This document shows positions 26,901 through 35,010 of a DNA stretch of 47,760 bases, one piece after another. This DNA is from Lysobacterales bacterium (GTDB taxonomy: Bacteria; Pseudomonadota; Gammaproteobacteria; Xanthomonadales; Rhodanobacteraceae): positions 1-47,760 of the forward strand of contig JAFKMZ010000064.1 of the NCBI GenBank assembly GCA_017305055.1, in the 5' to 3' direction. The notes under the pieces are model-generated. The model worked only from the letters and a program-made list of their open reading frames with translations. It had not been told where the DNA came from and ran no database searches. The number at the start of each line of letters is the position of its first letter. Position 1 is the first letter of the stretch. A program made the translations under genes and the position numbers.

Positions 26901-28124
26901 GTGACGACGCGACACCATCCCGAAGTCCCCCCGACCGCCGGCCTGCCGTTGCGCGCCAGCGACCTGTGGCCGACGCGGCCGACATTGGCCGCGACACTGG
27001 CCGAGCAGCTCGACCTGCCCGAACCGCTGCTGGAATGCTCGGGCACCGCCGCGCTGCTGGTGGCCTTGCACACGCTTCGCCGGCAGGCGCCGCAGCGGCG
27101 CGTGGTGGTGGTGCCGGCCTATACCTGCCCCCTGGTCGCCATTACCGTGCACAGCCTCGGCCTGGAGCTGCGCCTGTGCGACACGCGCCCTGGCCACTTC
27201 GAGATGGACCCGCAGGCGCTGGCGCAGGTCTGCGGCAGCGACACCCTGGCGATCGTGCCGGCCCATCTCGGCGGCCTGGTCGCCGACCTGGACGGCGTGC
27301 TGGACGTGGCCAAAACCTGTGGCGCGCGGGTGATCGAGGATGCCGCGCAAGCCATGGGCGCACGCGACCACGGGCAAAGTGTCGGCCTGCGCGGCGACAT
27401 CGGCTTCTTCAGCCTGGCTGCTGGCAAGGGCCTGTCGATCTACGAGGGCGGGCTGTTGATCGCGCGCGATCCCGGGCTGCGCGCGGCGCTCACGCGCACG
27501 CACGCGGAGATCGTGCCGCGGCGGCCCGCCTGGGAACTGCGCCGCAGCCTGGAACTGCTCGGCCTGGCGCTGCTCTACCGGCCGGCTGGCCTCGGCCTGG
27601 CGTATGGCGGTCCGCTGCGCCGCGCCCTGCACCGCGGCGACCCGGTCGCCGCCGTGGGCGACGCGTTCCCGCCGACCATCCCGCTGCACCGCGTGGGCCG
27701 CTGGCGGCAGGGTGTCGGGACACGGGCCGCGGCGCGCCTGCCCGCGTTCGTGCAGCAGCTGCGCACGCAGGCAGCGCAGCGCATCGCGCAGCTGCGGGAC
27801 ATGCCGGGCCTCCAGGTGCTTGAAGCGGCGCCGGGCACCACGGCGAGCTGGCCATTCCTGATGCTGCAGGCGGCCACGGCAGCGCGATGTGAGGCGATCC
27901 TGGCCCAGCTGTGGACCGCAGGCCTCGGTGTCAGCCGCCTGTTTGTGCACGCCCTGCCCGACTACGCCTACCTCGCCGACCGCGTCCCACGCACGCCCAT
28001 GCCAAACGCCCGCAACTTCGCCGCCCGCACGCTGACCATCAGCAACAGCCCCTGGCTCGACGACGACGCGTTCGCGCATGTCTGCACCGTTCTGCAGCGG
28101 TCGGCGGGCGACCGCGCCGACTGA
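26901..28124 (+). CDS. DegT/DnrJ/EryC1/StrS-like PLP aminotransferase
   Basis: 407 residues, fold type I PLP enzyme. Landmarks are LLECSGTAALLVALHTLRR, VVVPAYTCPLVAITVHSLG, the cofactor Asp in VIEDAAQAMGAR and the probable Schiff-base Lys in FFSLAAGKGLSIYEGG. The family usually aminates keto-sugars, but some members act on other small carbonyl compounds; the substrate here is not evident. It starts at GTG 26901 and closes the hydrolase/transporter unit. Confidence 0.85.
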   Translation: MTTRHHPEVPPTAGLPLRASDLWPTRPTLAATLAEQLDLPEPLLECSGTAALLVALHTLRRQAPQRRVVVVPAYTCPLVAITVHSLGLELRLCDTRPGHFEMDPQALAQVCGSDTLAIVPAHLGGLVADLDGVLDVAKTCGARVIEDAAQAMGARDHGQSVGLRGDIGFFSLAAGKGLSIYEGGLLIARDPGLRAALTRTHAEIVPRRPAWELRRSLELLGLALLYRPAGLGLAYGGPLRRALHRGDPVAAVGDAFPPTIPLHRVGRWRQGVGTRAAARLPAFVQQLRTQAAQRIAQLRDMPGLQVLEAAPGTTASWPFLMLQAATAARCEAILAQLWTAGLGVSRLFVHALPDYAYLADRVPRTPMPNARNFAARTLTISNSPWLDDDAFAHVCTVLQRSAGDRAD

Positions 28125-28671
28125 TGTCGCGCGGCCGCAGCGCACTGGACGAGGCGCGGCAGGTCATTGGCGGGACGCGTGGCGGCGGCAAGCGCGGCAA
28201 TGAATTCGCGACCCGAAGCCAGGGAAAAAGCAGCGGCCGCGCAGTGCGGCGCAGGACGCGTCGATCTGTCCGCCGATGGCGCCGAAGCCATGAAACGTTA
28301 GCGCCCGGCCCAAGTCGGCATGCCGACTGGAGCGTAACGCGAAGACAGGCCAGTTATCCGGGTTCCCGTCGCGTTCGTCGCTCGTGTGCGTGGCCAGTTC
28401 AACGCATGCCAGCGGGTGTGCCGGCTCGGCGCGTTGTTTGAGTCCCCTGGCCAATTGCGGGCCTGATTCGCCGCGGCTACGATGAACTTCGAACGGATCG
28501 CGTAAAGGGAGAGTGCAACCAGCCCGATAACCAGTCGATTGGCTTGGCCACGATACCCTGTCCGGCGGGCGGCACGAATCTGGAAGTTGTGTTCCTGGAA
28601 TCGCCGGGGCACATGCGCCGGCACTGGATGCGCACGTGGGACAGTGGAAACAACGATACAGGGGACAAGAG
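28125..28671. other. 547-nt gap upstream of the autotransporter
   Basis: No convincing gene. Frames on both strands are Arg/Ser/Pro-rich and have no ribosome sites. A perfect 14-nt palindrome, GTCGGCATGCCGAC, sits at 28314-28327. The 3' end should hold the autotransporter promoter, and GGGGACAAGAG precedes the ATG at 28672. No tRNA, IS end or riboswitch is visible. Confidence 0.5.
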
Positions 28672-31551
28672 ATGAACCGCAGCCGCAAAAGCCCGCTCGC
28701 CCTCGTCATGGCTGCGGCAATGGTCGCCACGTCCCCCTTCTATCTCGCCGCCTGCGGTGGCGGAGGCAGCGGCGTGAAGTCCGGTTCGACACCGCCTCCA
28801 CCGGTGACGCCAGGAGGGAACACCGGTGGAACGGGAGGAACGGGAGGAACGGGGGGAACGGGGGGGACGGGAGGAACGCCGGGAGCCCCGTATGACCCGG
28901 CCTACAACCACCTCATCCCGAGCGGGGCGCAAGCCGCGCAAGACCAGGGTTTCACGGGAACAGGCATCAGGGTCGGCATCCTGGACTCGGGCGTCGATCC
29001 GGCCACACCGCCCATGAACGGGCGGATCGCGTGGTTCAAGAGCTATCTGTCGGGCGGCTCCCAGTCACCCAACGACACCACCGGGCACGGTACCGTGGTC
29101 GCCGACATCTTGGGCGGGGCGGCGGCCGGCACGCTGGTCGCGAACAACAACAAGCCCTTCCCCGGCGGTGTCGCGCCCGGCGCGGACCTTTACTTCGAGC
29201 AGACCTGCACCAGCGGTGGTGCCGGGATCTGCCCGGTCAGCAGCACGAATTTCAGCGATTTCGTCGCCCAGCAGGTCAACATCATCAACGCCTCCTTCGG
29301 TTCCGGCAATGCACAAAGCACGTTCACCGGACCCACCGATCCCAACATCGCTTCGACCCAGGCCATCTTCCAGCCGGCGGTAGACGCCGGCCTCCTGCTG
29401 GTGTGGGCCGCTGGCAGCGGTGGAGCGGCCCAGCCCTGGGACCAGGCGGGCCTGCCGCACTGGATCCCGAGCTTCCAGCCCAACTGGCTGGTGGCGGTGG
29501 ACATGGCCATCGACAGCGATGGCAAACCGGCTGGGCTCTACAAGGGTACGGATGCCCCTTCCAACGCCTGCGGCGTGGCCATGGCATGGTGCCTGAGTGC
29601 GCCAGGCAACGTGATGTTTCCAGCGGTGGGCAGGCTCGCGACGGGTTACGCCAACGGCACCTCGGCTTCCGCCGCGGTGGTGAGCGGCGTGGCTGCCCAG
29701 GTATGGCAGGCCTTCCCGTGGATGACAGCGGCCAACATCAGCAACACTCTGCTGACCACTGCCACGCCCTATGACGACGGCAGCCACCAGACCCCGAACC
29801 CCACCTATGGCTGGGGCATGATCAATGCCGCCAAGGCGGTGAAAGGACCGGCGCAGTTCGCGTTCGGCAACTTCGATGCGAAAGCTTCCGCTGGCAGCAC
29901 TTCGACTTTCAGCAACGACATCGGCGGCAGCGGCAGCCTGACCCTCTCCGGCCCCGGCACGCTGGTCCTGACCGGCACCAACACCTACAGCGGTGGCACC
30001 ACGATCAACAGCGGTGTCCTGCGGGCCACTGCCAGGTTGCCGGGAGACGTCACCGTCAACGGCAGCGGCACGCTGGATGGCACCCTGGGCGTGAACGGCA
30101 ATCTTTCCAGCGCCGGTACAGTCGCCGTCCACGGTGGCGACACCACGATCGGTGGCAACTACACCACTTCCGGCAGCCTGGCCGTCAGCCTGGGCAGCAA
30201 GCTGGCCGTCACCGGCACCGCCACGCTCAACGGCGGCACGCTGGAAGTCACCGGCGCCGACAGCGGCTATGTCGCCAGTACCCACACCCAGGTACTCACC
30301 GCCGCAGGCGGCGTGACCGGCACATTTGGTCAACTGGTCAAGGACAGCGGCGTGGTGTTCACCTCCACCACCATCGGCTATGGCGCAAACGAGGTGTACC
30401 TGGACACCACCGGCCTCAACATCACCGTGGCCGCCGCCTCGATGGGCATCATCGCCCCAGCCGCGGTGTCGGCGGCACAGCGCGTGCAGCTCGGCTTCGA
30501 GGCCATCGACACCAGCCTGGCTTCCGGCAACACGCTTTCATCGGGCGTGCTGCAGGGCGCCGGTGCCATCCAGCAGAGCGCCACGCCGGCCGTGGCGAAG
30601 TCCACGCTCACCAGCCTCTCGGGGCAGCTGCATGCGGCCAGCGCGGCGATGCTGTTCCAGGGCATCGACGCGCGGAGCAACGCGCTGTCCGAGCATGTGG
30701 ACGATCTCGTCAGTGGCCGGGCGACATCCGGCGCCTGGTACAGCGATCTTGGCTGGCAGGGTAACCTGCAGCGCAATGGTTACGCGGGTGCGAGCTTCCG
30801 CAACAGCGGCGGCATGGCCGGCGCCGACCTGTACGCCGGCCCGAACGCCATGCTGGGTTTTGCCGCGGGGCAGAGCTTCGGCTACGGCCAGCTCGACACC
30901 ACCTGGGACCATGCACGCCTGCGCATGAACAACCTCGCCCTGTACGGCGGCGTGGTGAGCGGCGCTTGGTACGCGAGCACGCAGGTCAGCAGCGGCTGGT
31001 ACCACGAGGACATGCAGCGCCTGCTGCAGCTGGGCGCGCTGGGTGCGCCGGTGGGCAGCGGGTCCACGGGCCGCTACGTCGCAGGCGCCCTGGAGGGCGG
31101 CCACCTGTTCCTGGCCGACAACGCCAGGATCGTGCCGTTTGCCACCCTTCGCTACCAGCGCCTGGGCCTGGGTGGCTTCACCGAACAGGGTGGCCTGGGT
31201 TACGGCCTGCGGGCCGAGGCGCGCAGCGCCGGACGTCTGCAGGCGGGGCTGGGCCTGCGGGTCGAGCGCCGTTGGCAATGGGCCGATGGCCTGCAGATGG
31301 CGTTCGACGGCAGTGCCGGATGGCAGCACACGCTGCGCCAGTACGGCAGCGTGTTCGACGCCAGCTTCACCGGCTTCAACGAGTACCTGCCCGTGGACGG
31401 CATCGGCCTGTCGCGGAACACCACGGTCCTGCGTGCCGGCCTGTCGGTGTGGCCGACCCGCAACTTCGGGCTGCGCCTCGGCTACACCCGCGAACAGGGC
31501 CAGCGCCAGCGGGCCGACAGCGCCATGCTGCAGGGTTCGCTCGCATTCTGA
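28672..31551 (+). CDS. Subtilisin-type (S8) serine protease autotransporter
   Basis: 959 residues. A signal peptide ends in YLAACGGGG, a lipobox-like site (Cys28). A Gly/Thr repeat linker (about 50-70) follows. The S8 protease domain (about 75-395) has its triad at D105 (VGILDSGVD), H139 (TTGHGTVVADI) and S331 (GTSASAAVVSG). Then comes a beta-helical stem with an autotransporter-associated repeat (TLVLTGTNTYSGGTTINSGVL), and a C-terminal beta-barrel (about 700-959) ending in the aromatic LQGSLAF. Such proteases cleave and release surface or host proteins. The ATG at 28672 has a G-rich ribosome site. The frame is intact. Confidence 0.93.
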   Translation: MNRSRKSPLALVMAAAMVATSPFYLAACGGGGSGVKSGSTPPPPVTPGGNTGGTGGTGGTGGTGGTGGTPGAPYDPAYNHLIPSGAQAAQDQGFTGTGIRVGILDSGVDPATPPMNGRIAWFKSYLSGGSQSPNDTTGHGTVVADILGGAAAGTLVANNNKPFPGGVAPGADLYFEQTCTSGGAGICPVSSTNFSDFVAQQVNIINASFGSGNAQSTFTGPTDPNIASTQAIFQPAVDAGLLLVWAAGSGGAAQPWDQAGLPHWIPSFQPNWLVAVDMAIDSDGKPAGLYKGTDAPSNACGVAMAWCLSAPGNVMFPAVGRLATGYANGTSASAAVVSGVAAQVWQAFPWMTAANISNTLLTTATPYDDGSHQTPNPTYGWGMINAAKAVKGPAQFAFGNFDAKASAGSTSTFSNDIGGSGSLTLSGPGTLVLTGTNTYSGGTTINSGVLRATARLPGDVTVNGSGTLDGTLGVNGNLSSAGTVAVHGGDTTIGGNYTTSGSLAVSLGSKLAVTGTATLNGGTLEVTGADSGYVASTHTQVLTAAGGVTGTFGQLVKDSGVVFTSTTIGYGANEVYLDTTGLNITVAAASMGIIAPAAVSAAQRVQLGFEAIDTSLASGNTLSSGVLQGAGAIQQSATPAVAKSTLTSLSGQLHAASAAMLFQGIDARSNALSEHVDDLVSGRATSGAWYSDLGWQGNLQRNGYAGASFRNSGGMAGADLYAGPNAMLGFAAGQSFGYGQLDTTWDHARLRMNNLALYGGVVSGAWYASTQVSSGWYHEDMQRLLQLGALGAPVGSGSTGRYVAGALEGGHLFLADNARIVPFATLRYQRLGLGGFTEQGGLGYGLRAEARSAGRLQAGLGLRVERRWQWADGLQMAFDGSAGWQHTLRQYGSVFDASFTGFNEYLPVDGIGLSRNTTVLRAGLSVWPTRNFGLRLGYTREQGQRQRADSAMLQGSLAF
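28822..28875 (+). repeat. Six tandem 9-bp repeats coding Gly-Gly-Thr linker
   Basis: Six copies of a 9-bp unit close to ACGGGAGGA encode the (TGG)n linker between the lipobox and the protease domain. Copies differ only at third positions. In-frame gain or loss of units would change tether length without breaking the protein. Confidence 0.8.
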
Positions 31552-31858
31552 ATCGCCGGCACCGGAATGAGGCTCGAAGAAGCGAACTGGCGCCTGCCAT
31601 GAGCGCACGGCCTCCGCCCGATGGGCGACAGCGGACCGCCCTGACACAGGCGCGCCACGATTGCCGACGACGTGCTGCCCAACGGCACCGTCATCAACGT
31701 CGCATCCAGTACCAGACCGATCGGGGTACCCGCGCCGGGAGTCGCGAGCATGTTCCCGTTGGGGTTGCTCCTGCTCGGGTAGGGCTACCGATCCAGGAAG
31801 CGCGAACGCTGTCTGGACTGGAAACATCCCGGTAAGCTTCGACCACTGGTTTCTTCCA
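31552..31858. other. Gap between the autotransporter gene and gluQ
   Basis: No intact gene. The only coding-like trace is the possible PEP-CTERM-type tail described separately. No clear terminator hairpin was found. Confidence 0.5.
31645..31830 (+). pseudogene. Possible relic of a PEP-CTERM-like protein C-terminus
   Basis: The frame starting after a TGA at 31642 reads IADDVLPNGTVINVASSTRP and then VPAPGVASMFPLGLLLLG up to a TAG at 31780-31782. The same frame resumes immediately with GYRSRKRER. A PEP-like motif, a hydrophobic helix and a basic cluster in that order are the layout of exosortase sorting signals (usual motif VPEPG). Here a stop falls just before the basic tail and no start or upstream body is left. 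It could be a chance resemblance. Confidence 0.3.
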
Positions 31859-32737
31859 TCAAGGCCATGACCTGGCTGGGATGCCGCGCAGCGGTGAGAG
31901 GTCGAAACCCTGCGCGGCGACACGCAGCAGGGTCGCCACATCCTCCGCCGCGGGAACCGGCTGGCCCAGGAAACGCAATGCGCTTGCCAGCGCAGCGCGC
32001 GGATCGGCCAGGTCGACTGCCGGCGCATCGCTGGATTTGGACAGCTTGCGGCCCTGTGCATCGACCGCCAGCGGCAGGTGCAGGTACGCGGGCGTCGGCA
32101 GCTCGAGCAGGCGCTGCAGCAGGATCTGGCGCGGGGTGGAATCGAGCAGGTCGCGGCCGCGTACGACTTCGGTGATGCCCTGAGCTGCATCGTCCACCAC
32201 GCACGCAAGCTGGTAGCTCCACAGCCCATCCGCGCGGCGCAACACGAAATCACCGACTGCGTCACGCACGTTCTGACGCTGCATCCCCTGCAGGTCATCG
32301 TCGAACCCGATGTCGACATCCGGCACGCGCAAGCGCCACGCGGGCTCGCGGCCCTCGTGGCGCGGACTGATGCAGTGACCGTCGCGATGGATTGCACCCG
32401 CCCCTTCCAGATCGGCGCGGCTGCACCAGCAGGGAAAGGCATGGCCGTCGTCCTGCAGCTGCCGCAGTGCCTGGGCATAGGCTGCGCCGCGCCGCGATTG
32501 ATGCAACGGCGGCGCTGCGGCGGTCAGCTCCAGCCGCGACAGCGTCGCGAGGATCGCCTGCGTCGAGCCCGCGACCTCACGCGGCGGGTCGATGTCGTCG
32601 ATGCGCAGCAGCCACTGTCCGCCCCGATGGCGAGCCCGCAGCCAGCTCGCCGACGCGGCCAACAGCGAGCCGAAATGCAGCTCGCCGGTCGGTGATGGCG
32701 CGAAGCGCCCGCGGTAGCCTGCTTCTTTGTGCGACAA
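31859..32737 (-). CDS. gluQ: Glutamyl-Q tRNA(Asp) synthetase
   Basis: 292 residues, a truncated glutamyl-tRNA synthetase homologue without an anticodon domain. It transfers glutamate to queuosine at position 34 of tRNA-Asp. It opens with YRGRFAPSPTGELHFGSLLAA (HIGH-like motif). It has Zn-ligand Cys residues in FPCWCSRADLEG and GHCISP, the insertion ITEVVRGRDLLDSTPRQILL, and the second signature GRKLSKSSD (KLSKS). Length matches E. coli YadB/GluQ. The start appears to be a TTG at 32737; no ATG or GTG fits the conserved N terminus better. Confidence 0.93.
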   Translation of the reverse strand: MSHKEAGYRGRFAPSPTGELHFGSLLAASASWLRARHRGGQWLLRIDDIDPPREVAGSTQAILATLSRLELTAAAPPLHQSRRGAAYAQALRQLQDDGHAFPCWCSRADLEGAGAIHRDGHCISPRHEGREPAWRLRVPDVDIGFDDDLQGMQRQNVRDAVGDFVLRRADGLWSYQLACVVDDAAQGITEVVRGRDLLDSTPRQILLQRLLELPTPAYLHLPLAVDAQGRKLSKSSDAPAVDLADPRAALASALRFLGQPVPAAEDVATLLRVAAQGFDLSPLRGIPARSWP

Positions 32738-32854
32738 GGGAGCAAAGGGTCAGCCCGGTCGGTGCAAGGAATACAAGTTGCTTTCCCCGCTGTCCAGCCG
32801 TTGCCCGGGAACTTGCCCGCAGCCTCGCCAGGTCATGGTCCGATGAGCTCTGGC

Positions 32855-33754
32855 TCAGGGGTTGCCGTGACGAGCAGACGCCGACGCCATCGGCATGGCG
32901 TCGATGGCCTGCAGCAATTGCAGGTTGAGCGCGTGCTGCTGCGCCTGCCACTGGTCGAGCTGGCGTTCGTCGATCTCGGGCTGCTGGTCGATGGCCGACA
33001 GGCGGCGCTTCCACCAGCTGCGGTAGCGGTAGCTGGAGACCTCGCCGGTGATGTCGCTGCCGACCAGGCCGCCGCACAGGCTGGCGATGATGGCCATGGC
33101 GTGCTCCAGCAACATGTGGCCCTGGTCCCAGTTGGTGCGCGCCACCTGCGCGGCGAAGACGTCCTTGTCGATGGAAAGGTAGGTCGGCAGCGGCTGCGCG
33201 CGCTGCGCATCACAGAAGGCCTCGACCAGTGCATCGATGCAGGCAAAGCCATGGAACGCGTGCGCCAGTCCCATGCGCCCGGCCCAGCCGACGTCCACGC
33301 CGGCGCTCCAGTAGCTGAGCCTGCCGCGGCGCAGCGGGGTCAGATAGTTTTCCCAGGCATGGCCGCCGCCGATGTCCGTCGAGCCGATGCCGACGACATG
33401 CACGTGGCGCACGCGTGGCAATGCCGCCACCCGGCGCACCCAGGAACCGCAGTGCACGCCGAACGGGAAGCGCATGTTGTCGGGATGGTTGTCCAGCACC
33501 ACCACCTGGAACTGGCCGTTGCCGGGCACGCGCTCGATCAGCGGCCAGCTCAGATGGTGGAAGTCGCCACTGCCCAGCATGATGGTGCCGTAATCGGTGG
33601 GCAGCGTGTCGTCCAACGCGTGGCGGAAGCGCCGCAGCGCGGCGAGCGAGCAACCGAACCGCAGCGCCTCCTGCCAGTGCTCGAGCGGGATCACCAGCCG
33701 CTGTGGCAGGGCGCCGACGGAGTGGTCGAGATCGAGTATCACCGTACGCTGCAT
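32855..33754 (-). CDS. Arginase-fold (ureohydrolase-like) protein
   Basis: 299 residues. Three segments match the metal-binding motifs of the arginase/agmatinase fold: LGSGDFHHLSW (His, about 66-67), VVLDNHPDNMRFP (D88, H90, D92; DAHxD in arginases) and YLSIDKDVFA (D196, D198; SxDxD). The canonical text between them differs, so the substrate may not be arginine or agmatine. The family also includes guanidino and N-acyl-amide hydrolases. It starts at the ATG at 33754, 151 nt after the GNAT-like gene, with a hairpin element between. It is probably the last member of the carrier-protein cluster (inference). Confidence 0.8.
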   Translation of the reverse strand: MQRTVILDLDHSVGALPQRLVIPLEHWQEALRFGCSLAALRRFRHALDDTLPTDYGTIMLGSGDFHHLSWPLIERVPGNGQFQVVVLDNHPDNMRFPFGVHCGSWVRRVAALPRVRHVHVVGIGSTDIGGGHAWENYLTPLRRGRLSYWSAGVDVGWAGRMGLAHAFHGFACIDALVEAFCDAQRAQPLPTYLSIDKDVFAAQVARTNWDQGHMLLEHAMAIIASLCGGLVGSDITGEVSSYRYRSWWKRRLSAIDQQPEIDERQLDQWQAQQHALNLQLLQAIDAMPMASASARHGNP

Positions 33755-33770
33755 GCCGGACCCTCACCTT

Positions 33771-33881
33771 CCGTCATCCCCGCGAAAGCGGGGATCCAGC
33801 GTCGTCGAGTTTGCCTGAGCGTTCCTAAACCACGCTCAGGCCCCCAATGGCACTGGTTTCCCGCTTTCGCAGGGATGACGG
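33771..33881. repeat. Palindromic intergenic element (REP/MITE-like)
   Basis: A 111-bp element has 31-nt inverted ends with about four mismatches. The left end starts CCGTCATCCCCGCGAAAGCG (33771-33801) and the right end is its reverse complement (33851-33881). A second inverted repeat, CCTGAGCG/CGCTCAGG, lies inside (33814-33840). GTCATCCCCGCGAAAGCGGGGATCC-type ends are common dispersed repeats in many high-GC proteobacteria (general knowledge, not searched). It sits inside the minus-strand cluster, between the GNAT-like and arginase-like genes. Confidence 0.8.
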
Positions 33882-33905
33882 GACATGGAAGTGCCGCGTC
33901 ATTCG

Positions 33906-34973
33906 TCATACGGCATCCCCGGCACCGTGCGGCTGCAGCGGTTCGGCCTCAAACAGGTGCGCGCAGCGGCGGAACGCAAAGCGCAGCAGCGGGTTGCGCA
34001 GGTACACCGCGTGGCGCGTGGTGCTGAAGCGCGCGCCGAGCTGCCGCTTGATCCCGCTGTCGGTCCAGCCGGCCACGTAGTGGCTGAGACCGTGGCGCCG
34101 CGCGTATTCCAGGTTCTCCATCCAGCTCACCACGTACAGGTTGTACTCGTGCGCCTGCGGATAGGCCAGGCCGATGTACTTGTCCACCAGCATGCCGCGA
34201 TACACGTAGCAGAGGTTCCAGCCGATCAATTGGCCGTCCATGCGATACGTGAAGACCAGGCCACCACTCCCGGCGTCGCCGAGCACGGCGCCAAGGAACG
34301 CCTCGCTCAGCAGGTCGAAGTGGATCTCGCTCTGCGCGTACACCTGGCGATACAGTGCGTAGAACTCCGCAACCACGACCGGGTCCGCGAACAGCGCTTC
34401 CCCCGTGCGCAGGCAGTCGATGTCCAGCACCTCACGGGCGCGCAGCTTGCGGCGGATATTCTTGCGCCGGCTGCGCGACAGCCCGGCCAGATAGTCGTCC
34501 GTCGAGGCGAAATCGATCGGCACCCAGGCCAGCGCCATGCCCTCGAGCAGCACGCAGCCGCGCGCCGCGCAGGCCCGCGCGAACGCCTGCGACTGCGCAC
34601 TCTCGGCGGCGGAGAGCAGCGGCGTGGCGCCGGCAATATCCTTCACCACCAGCAGCGCGCGCTCGCGCCGCCAGGTATCGAGCACTTCCGCAGCCAGCTG
34701 TTCCGGTGACACGTCGGCCGGCAACGGCACGAATTCAGTGACCGTGGCACCGACGAAGCGCGTGCGCCAGCGCAGGACGCGTCCCCACAGGCGATAGCCA
34801 GGCAGCTGCTGCACGCGGCGGCGCGCCGCGTCATCGAGCGTGGTCAACAGATCGTACGGCGCCACGAACGTGGGCAGGCCGCAGGCCATCCGCGCGGCTT
34901 CGAAGCCAACCGGCGGATGAGCGAGAAACTGGTCCAGCAATGATTCCGGTTCGAGTTGCGCGATGTAGTCCAT
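33906..34973 (-). CDS. FemAB/GNAT-like acyltransferase (BioF2-type)
   Basis: 355 residues, a tandem-GNAT-fold protein like the 'peptidogalycan biosynthesis/recognition' and BioF2-like acyltransferases. These N-acylate an amino group or add an aminoacyl unit. Matching segments are FASTDDYLAGLSRSRRKNIRRKLRARE, EFYALYRQVYAQSEIHFDLLSEAFL, TYRMDGQLIGWNLCYVYRGMLVDKYIGL and LEYARRHGLSHYVAGWTDSGIKRQLG. The start is the ATG at 34973 (MDYIAQLEPESLL); upstream codons in frame look non-coding. It lies 37 nt downstream of the ketosynthase gene in the same operon. Donor and acceptor are unknown; an acyl-ACP donor is attractive given the neighbours. Confidence 0.82.
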   Translation of the reverse strand: MDYIAQLEPESLLDQFLAHPPVGFEAARMACGLPTFVAPYDLLTTLDDAARRRVQQLPGYRLWGRVLRWRTRFVGATVTEFVPLPADVSPEQLAAEVLDTWRRERALLVVKDIAGATPLLSAAESAQSQAFARACAARGCVLLEGMALAWVPIDFASTDDYLAGLSRSRRKNIRRKLRAREVLDIDCLRTGEALFADPVVVAEFYALYRQVYAQSEIHFDLLSEAFLGAVLGDAGSGGLVFTYRMDGQLIGWNLCYVYRGMLVDKYIGLAYPQAHEYNLYVVSWMENLEYARRHGLSHYVAGWTDSGIKRQLGARFSTTRHAVYLRNPLLRFAFRRCAHLFEAEPLQPHGAGDAV

Positions 34974-35010
34974 GCACGGCCTGCCCGATCGCGACGCGTC
35001 CGGCGGCGCC

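Noticed and set aside
28164-28730. Minus-strand frame of 188 codons upstream of the autotransporter gene
   Set aside because: Composition is irregular, it overlaps the start of the autotransporter gene and has no recognisable domain.
31859-32737. Reading the glutamyl-tRNA synthetase homologue as a truncated pseudogene
   Set aside because: The missing anticodon domain is normal for GluQ; both signature motifs and the zinc ligands are present and the length is typical.
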